A stretch of DNA of 45,271 bases from a virus. The translations under genes and the position numbers were made by a program. Below the pieces are notes generated by a model. It was not told the DNA's origin. It was given only the letters and a program-made list of their open reading frames with translations, and did no database searches. Where the stretch lies: positions 1 through 45,271 of the IMG/VR virus record IMGVR_UViG_3300037847_006994. The stretch is one strand, 5' to 3'. Shown piece by piece: positions 14,937-23,692 of the stretch (its first letter is position 1; the number at the start of each line of letters is the position of its first letter).

Positions 14937-15799
14937 AAATTATTCATTTCAATTAATTCATCAATAAATTCTTCTATTCGTTTAAAGAAATTACTATTTT
15001 CTAATGCTCTTTGATAATTAACATCAATAAAACCTTTCATATCATAATAATCCTGAGGTGTTAATTTATTAATAATATCTACTAATTCATTTTCATCTTC
15101 AAAATGTATAATACCTCTATCATCATAAAAATCACCTATATAAGGAGCACCCCAATAAATTGGAACGGTTTTAGTACAAAAACAATCTATAATTTTATCT
15201 GTAAAATAATTATTATGTTTTGAATTTTCTACTGCTACATGAAACATAGCATTTCTATTCCATAATTCTTTTTTACCTTCACCTTCAATTGGATTACCAT
15301 TTGGTAGATCATTACCATCAGGCCTATTATTTTTTTCATGATTAAAATCACTTAAATATGGATACCATTTATGTGGTATTTTTATTTCTGATTCTTTATC
15401 AAATATTCTATGTCTTAAATGATGACCTTCAATTTTATTTAAAACACCTCTTAAGAAATTAACTTCAAATACTCTTTCTTTATTTTCAAATTCTTTACAA
15501 TATTCTAAATCAATATTTCTTTCACCATGAGGGAATATTATTGAATTAGGTAAATTAATATCTGAATTCCAACTTAACACAGCTGAGTATAAATGACCAT
15601 ACTGTTTAGCATAATTATGTAAACCAAAAAATTCATTAGGTTCATTAATTAATAATATATTAATTGGATTAATTGCTAATTCTTCAGGTGTACCTGGTTT
15701 ATCATTAAAGATAGTTATTGGTTTATCTTTAAACCTTTCAATACTACCTAATCTTTTTTCATACCTTTCTTGAGGTATAAAATTACTAAATATTACCAT
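14933..15799 (-). CDS. GT10 fucosyltransferase-like glycosyltransferase
   Basis: 288 residues. The C-terminal half carries the GT10 (alpha-1,3/4-fucosyltransferase) donor-binding signature: HVAVENSKHNNYFTDK (187-202), then TVPIYWGAP (211-219), IGDFYDDRGII and a closing SFID-like GFIDV. Members transfer fucose, or a related 6-deoxy sugar, from a GDP donor, which fits the fucose-synthase-like SDR three genes downstream. The N-terminal acceptor half is short but complete. Cytosolic, no membrane anchor. Confidence 0.75.
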   Translation of the reverse strand: MVIFSNFIPQERYEKRLGSIERFKDKPITIFNDKPGTPEELAINPINILLINEPNEFFGLHNYAKQYGHLYSAVLSWNSDINLPNSIIFPHGERNIDLEYCKEFENKERVFEVNFLRGVLNKIEGHHLRHRIFDKESEIKIPHKWYPYLSDFNHEKNNRPDGNDLPNGNPIEGEGKKELWNRNAMFHVAVENSKHNNYFTDKIIDCFCTKTVPIYWGAPYIGDFYDDRGIIHFEDENELVDIINKLTPQDYYDMKGFIDVNYQRALENSNFFKRIEEFIDELIEMNNL

Positions 15800-16176
15800 G
15801 ATACCTCCCAGTCTTTAAAGTCAGCAGCTAAACAGTCTATTTTATAGTCTTTTCTACCACCTACTTTTTCTTGTATTTTATTTTTTGCAGTATTTCTAAT
15901 ACCATTTAAACCATGAGTTAATTCTAAATTATTACCATCTTTGATACCTTTTCTGTAATTAGATTCATTATGCCAAATATGTAAATTCATTTGAGCTAAT
16001 ACAATTACAGATCTAATTAAATCAGCATCAATACCTTCTAAATTAATATCATGCATTATGTCTTTAATTTCCTTAGCATATTCTTCTTTATGTTCAGGAA
16101 TAAAAACTTCTTTTAATTGTGCTATTGATAATCTATCAATTAATTCACTTAATGTTGGTAAATATTTTCTACTCAT
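15793..16176 (-). CDS. small helical protein of the glycan island
   Basis: 127 residues, helical. It starts with LPTLSELIDRLSIAQLKEVFI, a pattern seen in small domains that accompany glycosyltransferases in bacteria and phages (S-x-x-ELID+L-S/T-I-x-x-K). No catalytic motif. Overlaps of 7-8 bases with both neighbours make co-translation likely, so it may be an accessory or scaffold for the flanking transferases. Family number not asserted. Confidence 0.6.
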   Translation of the reverse strand: MSRKYLPTLSELIDRLSIAQLKEVFIPEHKEEYAKEIKDIMHDINLEGIDADLIRSVIVLAQMNLHIWHNESNYRKGIKDGNNLELTHGLNGIRNTAKNKIQEKVGGRKDYKIDCLAADFKDWEVSW

Positions 16177-16795
16177 ATGTACTGTAGTAATTATTTTGTT
16201 TTACTTGTTTTTCTATATCTTTAGGGTGATATAAAGCAAATTGTTCATCTTCATGTAAATTAGACCATGTTTTATATCCCTCTAGTACTTCATGTACTTT
16301 ATTTACCCATCTAATTTTAGTATTATTTTTATAAATTCTCCACTGAAAATCAGGCCAATTAACCCAACCTTTATCATCTACTCTCCAACCCCATTGTCTA
16401 ACATACTCTTCAGTTAAACCATGTACAGTATTAACTCTAGGTACTCTAATTACTTCATTTTCAGGATTACTTAGTATTATTTCTGGTAGTAATTCTATTA
16501 ATGTTTCATGTGGCATTTCATCTGCATCTATTTGAAAGATCCAATCACCACTACACATGTCAGTTAATTTATTTTTCCAATTAGCAAAATGCCCATCAAA
16601 TTCACCTGGCATCCAAGCTATTTCACAATTAACTGATTTTGCTCTTAAAAATTGTTCTATACCTTCATGACCGTTGTTAATATCATATAATATAACAATA
16701 TTGTCTTCAGGACGTTTTTTCTCTAAAAGAAATAAAACTAATCTTTGGATTTCTACGAATTCATCACAAACTGTGATTGCATAACTAATATTCAT
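16169..16795 (-). CDS. glycosyltransferase family 2
   Basis: 208 residues with a compact GT2 core. ISYAITVCDE at the N-terminus is the donor-binding strand, GDWIFQIDADEMP (residues 82-94) carries the DxD (D-A-D), and a Trp-rich acceptor region (QWGWRVDDKGWVNWPDFQW, about 134-152) is followed by RWVNKVHEVLEGY, the K-V-H-E motif typical of small GT2 enzymes related to LPS core glucosyltransferases (WaaE type). Cytosolic. It overlaps both neighbours. Confidence 0.8.
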   Translation of the reverse strand: MNISYAITVCDEFVEIQRLVLFLLEKKRPEDNIVILYDINNGHEGIEQFLRAKSVNCEIAWMPGEFDGHFANWKNKLTDMCSGDWIFQIDADEMPHETLIELLPEIILSNPENEVIRVPRVNTVHGLTEEYVRQWGWRVDDKGWVNWPDFQWRIYKNNTKIRWVNKVHEVLEGYKTWSNLHEDEQFALYHPKDIEKQVKQNNYYSTYE

Positions 16796-17678
16796 CTTTG
16801 TCTAAATTGTTGATGTAATATAATAACCTATCCTTGGGTTTCCAACCTAAAATATTCGTAGCATCTTTATCTTCACATAATGTAGCTCTATAATTACCTG
16901 GTTGGTCTTCTAAGTAAGATATTTTACAATTAAATTTATCTTGAAACATTTTTGCCAACTCAATAATAGAATAATTCACACCTGTTCCTAATTCCCAAGC
17001 ATCTTCATGTTCTATACCCTTTATACCAATTTTATATAAACCATCAACAATATCATCAACGTGAGTAAAATCTCTTCTTTGTTTCCCATCACCAACAATT
17101 TCAATACCTGCTCCTCTATTGATTCTAGATCTCCAAATACCAATTACATTACCATTTACTTCATCTAATGCTTCACCAGGACCATATACATTATAAAATC
17201 TACAAATTTCAACTTCTAAATTAAAAGATTCTTTATATAATTTACATACACCTTCACCTAAATATTTATACATAGCATAAGGTGAAGTAGCTGGATTGTG
17301 ATGTCTAGATGAAGAACCAGCGTATACTACTTTAGCACCAATTTTTAAAGCATACTCACATACTCTTTTAGTACCTAGAACATTAGAAGTGAATGTTTCT
17401 GAGGGATCATCAAATGAAGGTTGAACTCTTGATTGAGCAGCTAAGTGGTAAATTATATCAAAATCTTCAGCTAAAAACCAATCAAAACTCCCATGTTCAC
17501 TTATATCACCTTTATGATATATAGCTGTAAATCCTTCTACAGTTAAATGATTACTAGTATTACCTGTGGTATAATTGTCTAAGGAATGGACTTCATGTCC
17601 TTCATTTAACAATCTTTTTATTAAATTAGATCCTATGAATCCTGCTCCTCCAGTAACTAATATTTTCATTTTATTCAT
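16785..17678 (-). CDS. NAD-dependent nucleotide-sugar epimerase (SDR, GalE/UGD-like)
   Basis: 297 residues. GGAGFIG (10-16), D34, GDIS (57-60), LAAQSRVQPS, a GSSS strand and catalytic Y134-x3-K138, then FYNVYGP (about 160) and DFTHVDDIVDGL give a textbook extended SDR of the UDP-glucose 4-epimerase / UDP-glucuronate decarboxylase group. The start may be the ATG at 17678 or Met4 at 17669, which follows the upstream stop by one base. Its substrate is open. Together with the other SDRs it would provide several NDP-sugars for the six transferases. Confidence 0.8.
   Translation of the reverse strand: MNKMKILVTGGAGFIGSNLIKRLLNEGHEVHSLDNYTTGNTSNHLTVEGFTAIYHKGDISEHGSFDWFLAEDFDIIYHLAAQSRVQPSFDDPSETFTSNVLGTKRVCEYALKIGAKVVYAGSSSRHHNPATSPYAMYKYLGEGVCKLYKESFNLEVEICRFYNVYGPGEALDEVNGNVIGIWRSRINRGAGIEIVGDGKQRRDFTHVDDIVDGLYKIGIKGIEHEDAWELGTGVNYSIIELAKMFQDKFNCKISYLEDQPGNYRATLCEDKDATNILGWKPKDRLLYYINNLDKDEY
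16815..16846 (-). promoter_or_regulatory. possible internal promoter in the glycan island
   Basis: Minus-strand GTTGGAAACC, ten bases, TTAT, TATATTAC with the family's exact spacing, inside the 3' end of the SDR gene and 20 bases before the start of the GT2 gene at 16795. The TTAT box equals that of the site at 2825-2856. Could be chance. Confidence 0.35.
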
Positions 17679-18168
17679 CTTTAGAACCGAATACTCCTAT
17701 ATAATCTAATGCTTCAACAAAATCATTATGAGCAAATCTTTTTTCAGTTGTCATATCCATTCTCCATTCATAATACTCACCTTTTTTACCTGGGATTGGG
17801 AATTTTTCTTTTTCTTCTTCAGTTATTTTTACTGCTTTAACTCCAGCCCATTCATAATTATCTTGTGATACTGCTTCATCTTTAACACCAAATTCTTTAG
17901 CTGCTGTAGCAAATACCATACCATTTTGAGGCAGATTTACCGTTTGAGGCATCCATACTAACCCATCTTCATCTTCACCTAATAATGCTTTATATAAATT
18001 AGGTAATATTTCCATTTGTTCTTCAAAAAACTTTTCACCTTGTTTCATTATAGTTGAAGTTTGGAAACCACAACCATAACAAGAGTAAAGAGTTATTTTA
18101 CCTACTTTTTGAGTATAACAAGCATCACCCCCACATCTTTTACACTTAATTAAATTATCTGCTTTCAT
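17671..18168 (-). CDS. zinc-ribbon hypothetical protein, 165 aa
   Basis: An N-terminal zinc ribbon (C9-x2-C12 ... C30-x2-C33) is followed by a helical region and a segment rich in aromatic and acidic residues (about 60-160). No enzyme motif. Placed in the middle of the glycan island with a TAATG overlap to the GT4 gene upstream, it may be a phage core gene interrupted by, or travelling with, the island. Function unknown. Confidence 0.65.
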   Translation of the reverse strand: MKADNLIKCKRCGGDACYTQKVGKITLYSCYGCGFQTSTIMKQGEKFFEEQMEILPNLYKALLGEDEDGLVWMPQTVNLPQNGMVFATAAKEFGVKDEAVSQDNYEWAGVKAVKITEEEKEKFPIPGKKGEYYEWRMDMTTEKRFAHNDFVEALDYIGVFGSKDE

Positions 18169-19466
18169 TATTTTACTATTTTAAGTTTATCTTTTTTAGG
18201 CATTTTTATTTTAGAAATATTAGGTAATTTTAATTCCATTTTTTTAGGTAATTCTGGGATAGTTAAGTCTAATATCTCTTTAATTTTTGATTTCATTTTT
18301 TTATAACTAAAGTTTTTTCTAGAATGAGCTCCTTGTTTTTTACTTTTTAATTTCCACTCATCATACTTTAAAAATACATCTTGATAACCATTGTTAACCC
18401 ATTGGTCACCTACTTTAAACCATTGAGCTTCACCTAATATCATATCTTTAACTTGGGCAGATGAATGTACTTTTTCTAGTTCACCACCTAATAAAGCACA
18501 ATAATCTTTACTTAAGAAATCTATATGACCTGACCACCCTGTAGTAATAATAGGTTTATTTAAAGTACTGAATTCAAGTAATGGCCTACCAAATCCTTCA
18601 CCTTTAGTTAAACTTATCATTGCTTTAACTTTAGGATTATTATAAATTTCATTCATTTCAATATCTGTAAAGTCTCCATGTAACAAATAAACATTAGGTA
18701 AATCATCTCCTTTAACTGATTCTCTTATTAAATCAATTCTTCTTAACATTTCTACTCTATCAGCATTACTACCTCCAACAGCACAAGTTTTTAATATAAG
18801 TGCTGGTTTTTTAGGTTTACCTTTAAATATTTCATAAAAAGCTTTTACTGTAAGGCCTATATTTTTTCTATCATGTCCTAAATCACCTTGCATCCAATGT
18901 CCTACAGTTAAATATGCAAAATCTTCAGGTATAGATTGTATTTGTTTTTTTAAGTCTTTATTTGTAAATTTTTTAATTTCTTTATAAACATCTAAATTAA
19001 CTCCTTCAAATAATACTTTAATAGGTTTATCTAATTTTAAAATATGACTTCCATCTTTTGCTTGATATTGTGATGCTTCAAATGTTACCTTTGAATGATT
19101 TGATGATGTTAAAATTAAATCCATACGATTACAACCTTCAATCCAACTTGAATGTACATGAGTTGTTTCCATTCCTGCTGTTAAACCAATATTATATTTA
19201 CCTACAGGTTGAAATTCATTTGGAACTGTTATCATACACCATATATCTGGTTTTGATTGTAAATTTGGTATAATATGCTTTTGTAAAAACCCCCATTCTT
19301 TTTTATTATTTTCTATAAAATTTTCTGGTGTGTTTCCCCATCTTTGAGGTATAATAGATACTTCATATTCATCTAGTTCAATTAATGCCTTTACAAAGTC
19401 TCTAGAACGAGCACCATAACCACTAAAAGTATCAATTGGACAACTTACAACAAATGTATTTTTCAT
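18168..19466 (-). CDS. GT4-like glycosyltransferase (GT-B fold)
   Basis: 432 residues. The N-terminal acceptor domain opens with DTFSGYGARSRDF (12-24), the Gly-rich loop of GT-B enzymes. The donor domain starts near YLTVGHWMQGD (185-195), with RKN at 200-202, and holds the E-x7-E type signature KGEGFGRPLLEF (288-299), followed by PIITTGWSGH. The last 45 residues are Lys-rich. GT4 enzymes are retaining transferases for polysaccharide or glycolipid chains. Donor unknown. The Lys-rich tail may hold it at the membrane. Confidence 0.8.
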   Translation of the reverse strand: MKNTFVVSCPIDTFSGYGARSRDFVKALIELDEYEVSIIPQRWGNTPENFIENNKKEWGFLQKHIIPNLQSKPDIWCMITVPNEFQPVGKYNIGLTAGMETTHVHSSWIEGCNRMDLILTSSNHSKVTFEASQYQAKDGSHILKLDKPIKVLFEGVNLDVYKEIKKFTNKDLKKQIQSIPEDFAYLTVGHWMQGDLGHDRKNIGLTVKAFYEIFKGKPKKPALILKTCAVGGSNADRVEMLRRIDLIRESVKGDDLPNVYLLHGDFTDIEMNEIYNNPKVKAMISLTKGEGFGRPLLEFSTLNKPIITTGWSGHIDFLSKDYCALLGGELEKVHSSAQVKDMILGEAQWFKVGDQWVNNGYQDVFLKYDEWKLKSKKQGAHSRKNFSYKKMKSKIKEILDLTIPELPKKMELKLPNISKIKMPKKDKLKIVK

Positions 19467-19467
19467 G

Positions 19468-20910
19468 TTAGTATATTAATTTATGATTTAAAACTTTTCT
19501 TTCTATATCTGTATCTTTAGTAAATGTAAATGATTTTCTTGGTTTAAATTTTTTAAATAATTCATCCATTCCTTCAATTACTCTTTCACCCTGAACTTGA
19601 GCAGTAAATCCAGCTTCTTTACTTGTAACCCAATCATATCCAGCTTTACCTATTTCTTTTCTTTCTTTTTTACTCATATCATACAATGCTCTAATTTGTT
19701 TAGCTGCATCTTCAGGTGTACATCTATCATCCCAAATGTAAGGAGTTTTAGGTGAACCTACTAATGATAGATTAGTTGGAAATACAGGTAATGCCCATTT
19801 ACCACATTTTTTATAAGTACCTCTATGATTTGAAGGAACATTTTCATCAAAATCAATCCAATTACCATTTTCGTCTTCAAAACGCATTTGATCTTGCATA
19901 CCACCAGTAACATTAGCAATAATAGGAGTACCTGTTAATAATGCTTCTGTTAGTGATAATCCCCAACCTTCAGCTGAAGAAAGTAATACAACACCATCTG
20001 CTATATTATAAAAATGATTTAATTGATCTCTTGTTAATTTTTGTGATGATAATATTATATTACCTGATCCTTTATTTGGGAATAAAAAATTAATTACTGC
20101 TGGTAAATCAGTACCTGCATCATTTACAAGATCTGTATGAAGAATAAAATTACATTTATTGCGCTCTTCTTCTGTTAAAGTTTCCATAAATAATTTCCAA
20201 GCAAATATTGTATCAGGAATACATTTCCTTCTAATATTTCTAGAATTAAAAAATAATGTAAAATCAATATCTACACCATTATTTATTTTATCTTTTGTTT
20301 CATTTAAAGCCTTATCATTATCCTTAAGAGGTTTAAATGTATTGCTATTTAACCCATGAGGTATATATTTTATAATTTTATCTTTACATCTTTCTTTACC
20401 TAAAACTAATTTATTTATATTAACTGTTTGTTTAGAAATCCCAAATAAAGCATCACATGAATCATAAAATTCTCTATTATACATTGGGGCTGGTAAGTCA
20501 TCCCAAATATTTAAGTATGCTATTGGAATTTGAGATCTAATTTCATTTTCAATTTGAAACAACCAATCAAAATATCTTGGATCTGTTATTAAAAATAAAG
20601 CATCTGGTTTTTCATGTTTGATTACTTCTCTTAATGTTTTTGGATCTCCATAACCATCAACTGGAAATAATATTACACTTGAATCTTCAATTCCTGCATC
20701 TTTATTAATTGCATCAGATAAATCCACAGGTCTACCTTTTTCAGGATGTCTAATAGCTCCTGCCATTTGTATCCAATTGTATCTATGAGCTGTGTGAGTT
20801 ATTACTTCTCTCCCCACATTGGCTACTCCAGAATGAACTCTAATATCATCTGTTAATAATAGAATTTTTTTTCTATTTTCTTTTTTTATATAACCTTCTT
20901 TCATCTTCAA
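19468..20910 (-). CDS. GT4-like glycosyltransferase (GT-B fold)
   Basis: 480 residues. The N-terminal loop DDIRVHSGVANVGRE (21-35) and IPHGLNSNTFKP (183-194) match GT4 enzymes; the donor signature SSAEGWGLSLTEA (311-323) carries the two catalytic-site glutamates, followed by PIIANVTGG. It is the first gene of the unbroken glycan transcript unit, followed one base later by the second GT4 gene. The pair may build alternating linkages of one glycan. Met3 is an alternative start. No membrane helix. Confidence 0.8.
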   Translation of the reverse strand: MKMKEGYIKKENRKKILLLTDDIRVHSGVANVGREVITHTAHRYNWIQMAGAIRHPEKGRPVDLSDAINKDAGIEDSSVILFPVDGYGDPKTLREVIKHEKPDALFLITDPRYFDWLFQIENEIRSQIPIAYLNIWDDLPAPMYNREFYDSCDALFGISKQTVNINKLVLGKERCKDKIIKYIPHGLNSNTFKPLKDNDKALNETKDKINNGVDIDFTLFFNSRNIRRKCIPDTIFAWKLFMETLTEEERNKCNFILHTDLVNDAGTDLPAVINFLFPNKGSGNIILSSQKLTRDQLNHFYNIADGVVLLSSAEGWGLSLTEALLTGTPIIANVTGGMQDQMRFEDENGNWIDFDENVPSNHRGTYKKCGKWALPVFPTNLSLVGSPKTPYIWDDRCTPEDAAKQIRALYDMSKKERKEIGKAGYDWVTSKEAGFTAQVQGERVIEGMDELFKKFKPRKSFTFTKDTDIERKVLNHKLIY

Positions 20911-20929
20911 TAACTGTTTTTTAATATTA

Positions 20930-21121
20930 TTAGTCTAGATCTAATTTTACTTGTGAATTAATTTGTTTTCTAAAATTTTCATCTGTTAAATACAAGTATA
21001 ATGAACGATCAGCTAGTTTTTGGAAACTAAATTTACGTTTTACACATTCAATTTTAAAATTTTCAAATAAATCACTTTTTACTTTTACACTAGTTAGTGT
21101 CATGTCTTTTGAATTTGCCAT
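20930..21121 (-). CDS. ribbon-helix-helix-like regulator, 63 aa
   Basis: 63 residues from the ATG at 21121; a longer start would run into the nuclease gene upstream. The centre reads as a ribbon-helix-helix: a strand with TSVKVKSDLF, then two helices ending in LADRSLYLYLTDENF. Such Arc/MetJ-type proteins bind DNA operators as dimers. It lies between the replication genes and the glycan island, a fitting place for a regulator of either. Only the fold is inferred. Confidence 0.55.
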   Translation of the reverse strand: MANSKDMTLTSVKVKSDLFENFKIECVKRKFSFQKLADRSLYLYLTDENFRKQINSQVKLDLD

Positions 21122-21161
21122 AATTTTTATTTTATTATATTTGTCTATACATATATGTAGA

Positions 21162-22139
21162 TTACAAATTTTTACCAACTACATTGCAGAGTTCCATATT
21201 ATCTTTAAAAGGGCAGAACGTGCAATTCCATTTACTTGGTTTTGCGGGGAATATAGTATCCTTATATGACCCATCCAAGTTAAAAGCTTTATTTATAAAT
21301 TCATTTAAATTATTTTTAGCTTTATTTATTTTTACTTTACCAGAGGCAGGATAAAATTGTTGTACTCGTTTTTGTGGATAATCTCCATCAACATATACTT
21401 TTCTTCTAACTATAAAAAATTCAATATCAATCTTCTCAATAGGTATGTTATATTGTTTACTAAAAAAGTGTTTATATAATATTAATTGGAATTGTTTTGA
21501 TTCATCTTTTTTAGCCCATTTATTCCATCCTTTAGTGCTGGTTTTAATGTCTATAATTTTAAATGTGTCTAGAGTTTCATTATACAATACTATATCTAAG
21601 TAACCCATATATTTAACACGATTAAGTCTTAAATTAGGAGCTACTACAATAGGTACTTCACAACCAACTAAATATGTTCCTTTTTTCTTAAAATAAAGAT
21701 TTCTTTTCTTTTTAATGAATTTTAAAATTTCTTTTCCATCTTCAAAAAATTCTCTTAATTCGGTTGGGGAACTAAAATGTTCATTATTATTTTTCTTATA
21801 ATCTTCAGCGTAACATCTTCTTAATGTATCTTCAAATAATTCTTCTAAGTCAATTCTGTCTGCAGCTGCTCCACTTACTTCATATATTTTATCTATATAA
21901 TGTTGAATTACTTCGTGTAAAGCAGTTCCAAATGTCATATGAATACTTTGTTCACTAACTTTATGACCATCTCTATATTGTAATGACCATTTTTTAGGAC
22001 ACTGAGTAAACATTGACAATTGAGAATAAGATATATTCTTTTCAACTGCAAAGTTGACTGGTAAAGGGGGATTATTTCTAATCTCCCTTACTATAATTGG
22101 TACTTTCTTTTTACCCAAACTATTTTTTCCATTTATCAC
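21162..22139 (-). CDS. PD-(D/E)XK nuclease with Fe-S cysteines (Cas4/RecB-like)
   Basis: 325 residues. Motifs in order: SYSQLSMFTQCPKKW with Cys47, a helix with H75 (GTALHE), the active site D182 (GYLDIVL), D197-x-K199 (IDIKT), Q218-x3-Y222, and C-terminal C306-x2-C309-x8-C318. One N-terminal plus three C-terminal cysteines is the 4Fe-4S arrangement of Cas4/AddB nucleases, which resect or trim DNA ends. Here it probably serves phage recombination or end processing beside the replisome genes. It overlaps the upstream DUF1599-like gene by 20 bases. Confidence 0.85.
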   Translation of the reverse strand: MINGKNSLGKKKVPIIVREIRNNPPLPVNFAVEKNISYSQLSMFTQCPKKWSLQYRDGHKVSEQSIHMTFGTALHEVIQHYIDKIYEVSGAAADRIDLEELFEDTLRRCYAEDYKKNNNEHFSSPTELREFFEDGKEILKFIKKKRNLYFKKKGTYLVGCEVPIVVAPNLRLNRVKYMGYLDIVLYNETLDTFKIIDIKTSTKGWNKWAKKDESKQFQLILYKHFFSKQYNIPIEKIDIEFFIVRRKVYVDGDYPQKRVQQFYPASGKVKINKAKNNLNEFINKAFNLDGSYKDTIFPAKPSKWNCTFCPFKDNMELCNVVGKNL

Positions 22140-22518
22140 GACCTACTAAAAGACCGATTATACCATAGTTAGCAATATCAATAAAAGTATCTTCCATACC
22201 TTCACCTTTAACATAATTTTTACCATTAACAAGTAAATTTTTTAATCTACTTATTTTATCTGTAAGTCTAATTGCTAATCCTGTTAGTGAAAACTTTTTA
22301 TCATCTTTATTATTTAAAATATCACCACCTAAAGCAATGTTATTTAAACCATAATCCATATGTTTAGCGGCAAACATCTCATACATTTCTTTAGTAATTT
22401 GTTTAAATTCCTCAGATAATTCTGGGTATTCTGTTTCAAATGCTTCTACTGTAGGTGAGGTTTTTACTGCTTCAACAACTTTTTCTTGGGAAAACTCCCA
22501 TGCTTTTCTACTATCCAT
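22120..22518 (-). CDS. DUF1599-like protein (nucleotide-modification-associated)
   Basis: 132 residues, all-helical. The signature KHMDYGLNNIALGGD (about 52-66), IRLTDKISRLKNLLV and MEDTFIDIANYGIIGL matches the DUF1599 family, small proteins found in phages and linked to modified-nucleotide metabolism. Co-occurrence here with a 7-deazaguanine pathway is consistent with that link. It overlaps the next gene by 20 and the preceding one by 8 bases. Catalysis is not established. Confidence 0.7.
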   Translation of the reverse strand: MDSRKAWEFSQEKVVEAVKTSPTVEAFETEYPELSEEFKQITKEMYEMFAAKHMDYGLNNIALGGDILNNKDDKKFSLTGLAIRLTDKISRLKNLLVNGKNYVKGEGMEDTFIDIANYGIIGLLVGRDKWKK

Positions 22519-22738
22519 TCATTTGTACTTGAGGGTTAAAGTATTTTTCTAATACTTCTAATCTTTCATCTGCTGATGCTAATAATCTAAGTGCTTCGTT
22601 ACAATTATCCCAATAGTCTTTAGTTGAATGGTCACCTATACCAACTGCTTGATTTGTTAATAATTGAATACTTGCTAATGCTTTTTCCTTATCAGCTTGG
22701 GCTTCAGCTTTTAAAAATTTGTATACTTGTAAGTTCAT
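22511..22738 (-). CDS. hypothetical helical protein, 75 aa
   Basis: Helical, Ala/Leu/Glu-rich small protein (MNLQVYKFLKAEAQADKEKA...), probably two long helices. Its ATG overlaps the TGA/TAA of the clamp-loader small-subunit gene by four bases. No motif. Its position between gp62 and the DUF1599-like gene marks it as part of the replication operon. Confidence 0.7.
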   Translation of the reverse strand: MNLQVYKFLKAEAQADKEKALASIQLLTNQAVGIGDHSTKDYWDNCNEALRLLASADERLEVLEKYFNPQVQMNG

Positions 22739-23151
22739 ATTGTTTTTATTAATTTAGTTATTTCTTTTTTTTCATAACCTAAATCACTTAATACTTCAGT
22801 GACTCCTTCTTTTCCTAATAATGGAATATAAGTACCTGCTTCATCATTTCCAACTGATAGTTTATTTGCTATTATTTTAGATAACTCAGCAGTATCTTTT
22901 TTATTTTGGTTTTTTATATATTTGTTCCAAATTTTTCTTTTTGGAATCATCTCTCTATAAATAGTATAGATTTCTTTTTTATTTTGAGGATTTATTTTTT
23001 GAACAAAATTAACTATGTCAATATAATTCATATTCATAGATAAAAATCTGTGTACCATATATGAATTCCAACCATCCCAATCTTCTTGTGTAAAATTATT
23101 TGGGTTAGTTTTTTTGACTGTTATTTCATTTAACCAGTTAAATATTGTCAT
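22735..23151 (-). CDS. 62: clamp-loader small subunit (T4 gp62-like)
   Basis: 138 residues. It opens with a TIFNWLNEIT strand-helix and the conserved core SYMVHRFLSMNMNYIDIVNFVQK (about 30-52, written here in pieces: SYMVHRFLSM and YIDIVNFVQK), then a PKRKIWNKYIK helix. This layout is that of gp62 in marine T4-like phages, shorter than the 187 residues of T4. With gp44 it loads the gp45 clamp on primer-template ends. It lies two genes from gp44 and overlaps its neighbours by four bases each. Confidence 0.75.
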   Translation of the reverse strand: MTIFNWLNEITVKKTNPNNFTQEDWDGWNSYMVHRFLSMNMNYIDIVNFVQKINPQNKKEIYTIYREMIPKRKIWNKYIKNQNKKDTAELSKIIANKLSVGNDEAGTYIPLLGKEGVTEVLSDLGYEKKEITKLIKTI

Positions 23152-23690
23152 ATATTATATTTTTTAAATCCTCTATAATACAGATCAGCTAATCCTTCAT
23201 TTATTCCCCAATATCCTGCAGTTAATCTATCCCAATATGTTATATTTCTAAACTCTTCAGGAGTTCTGTTTTTATAGAAATTTTTCCATTCATCTATTTT
23301 AGATGTAAATGGAGAAGCATGTGTTGAAGAATGATCTGTACCATGTTCATTTCTTCCTAAATAAGCACATGACATTATAAATAATCCACCTGGTTTTAAA
23401 TGATGGATCATATTTTTAACTGTTAGATCATAATAAGGATCATGTTCAAATACTTCAAAAGCACATACAGCATCAAATAATTTATCATCTTGATAGTGAT
23501 GACCTAAACATACTACATCAACATTATCACCTTTTTCTATATCAACTCCAACCCATTCACAATTTTCAGTATGGGATTTAGCTTTTGGATAACAGTTTCC
23601 AGATCCTATTTCTAACCATCTTTTACCTTTAAAAAACTGAGGATATAAAACCTTAGTTTCATAGATAAAATGCATTATAGCATGATGCAT
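23148..23690 (-). CDS. SAM-dependent methyltransferase (class I)
   Basis: 180 residues. Motif I is LEIGSGNCYP (26-35), followed by acidic D50 (GVDIEKGD), FDAVCAFEVFEHD (about 72-84, motif IV region) and HHLKPGGLFIMSC (about 95-107). This is the type-11 methyltransferase core acting on small molecules or sugars; no DNA-methyltransferase target domain is visible. It overlaps gp62 by four bases. The substrate may be a phage glycan or modified base, but nothing in the sequence decides it. Confidence 0.75.
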   Translation of the reverse strand: MHHAIMHFIYETKVLYPQFFKGKRWLEIGSGNCYPKAKSHTENCEWVGVDIEKGDNVDVVCLGHHYQDDKLFDAVCAFEVFEHDPYYDLTVKNMIHHLKPGGLFIMSCAYLGRNEHGTDHSSTHASPFTSKIDEWKNFYKNRTPEEFRNITYWDRLTAGYWGINEGLADLYYRGFKKYNI

Positions 23691-23692
23691 TT

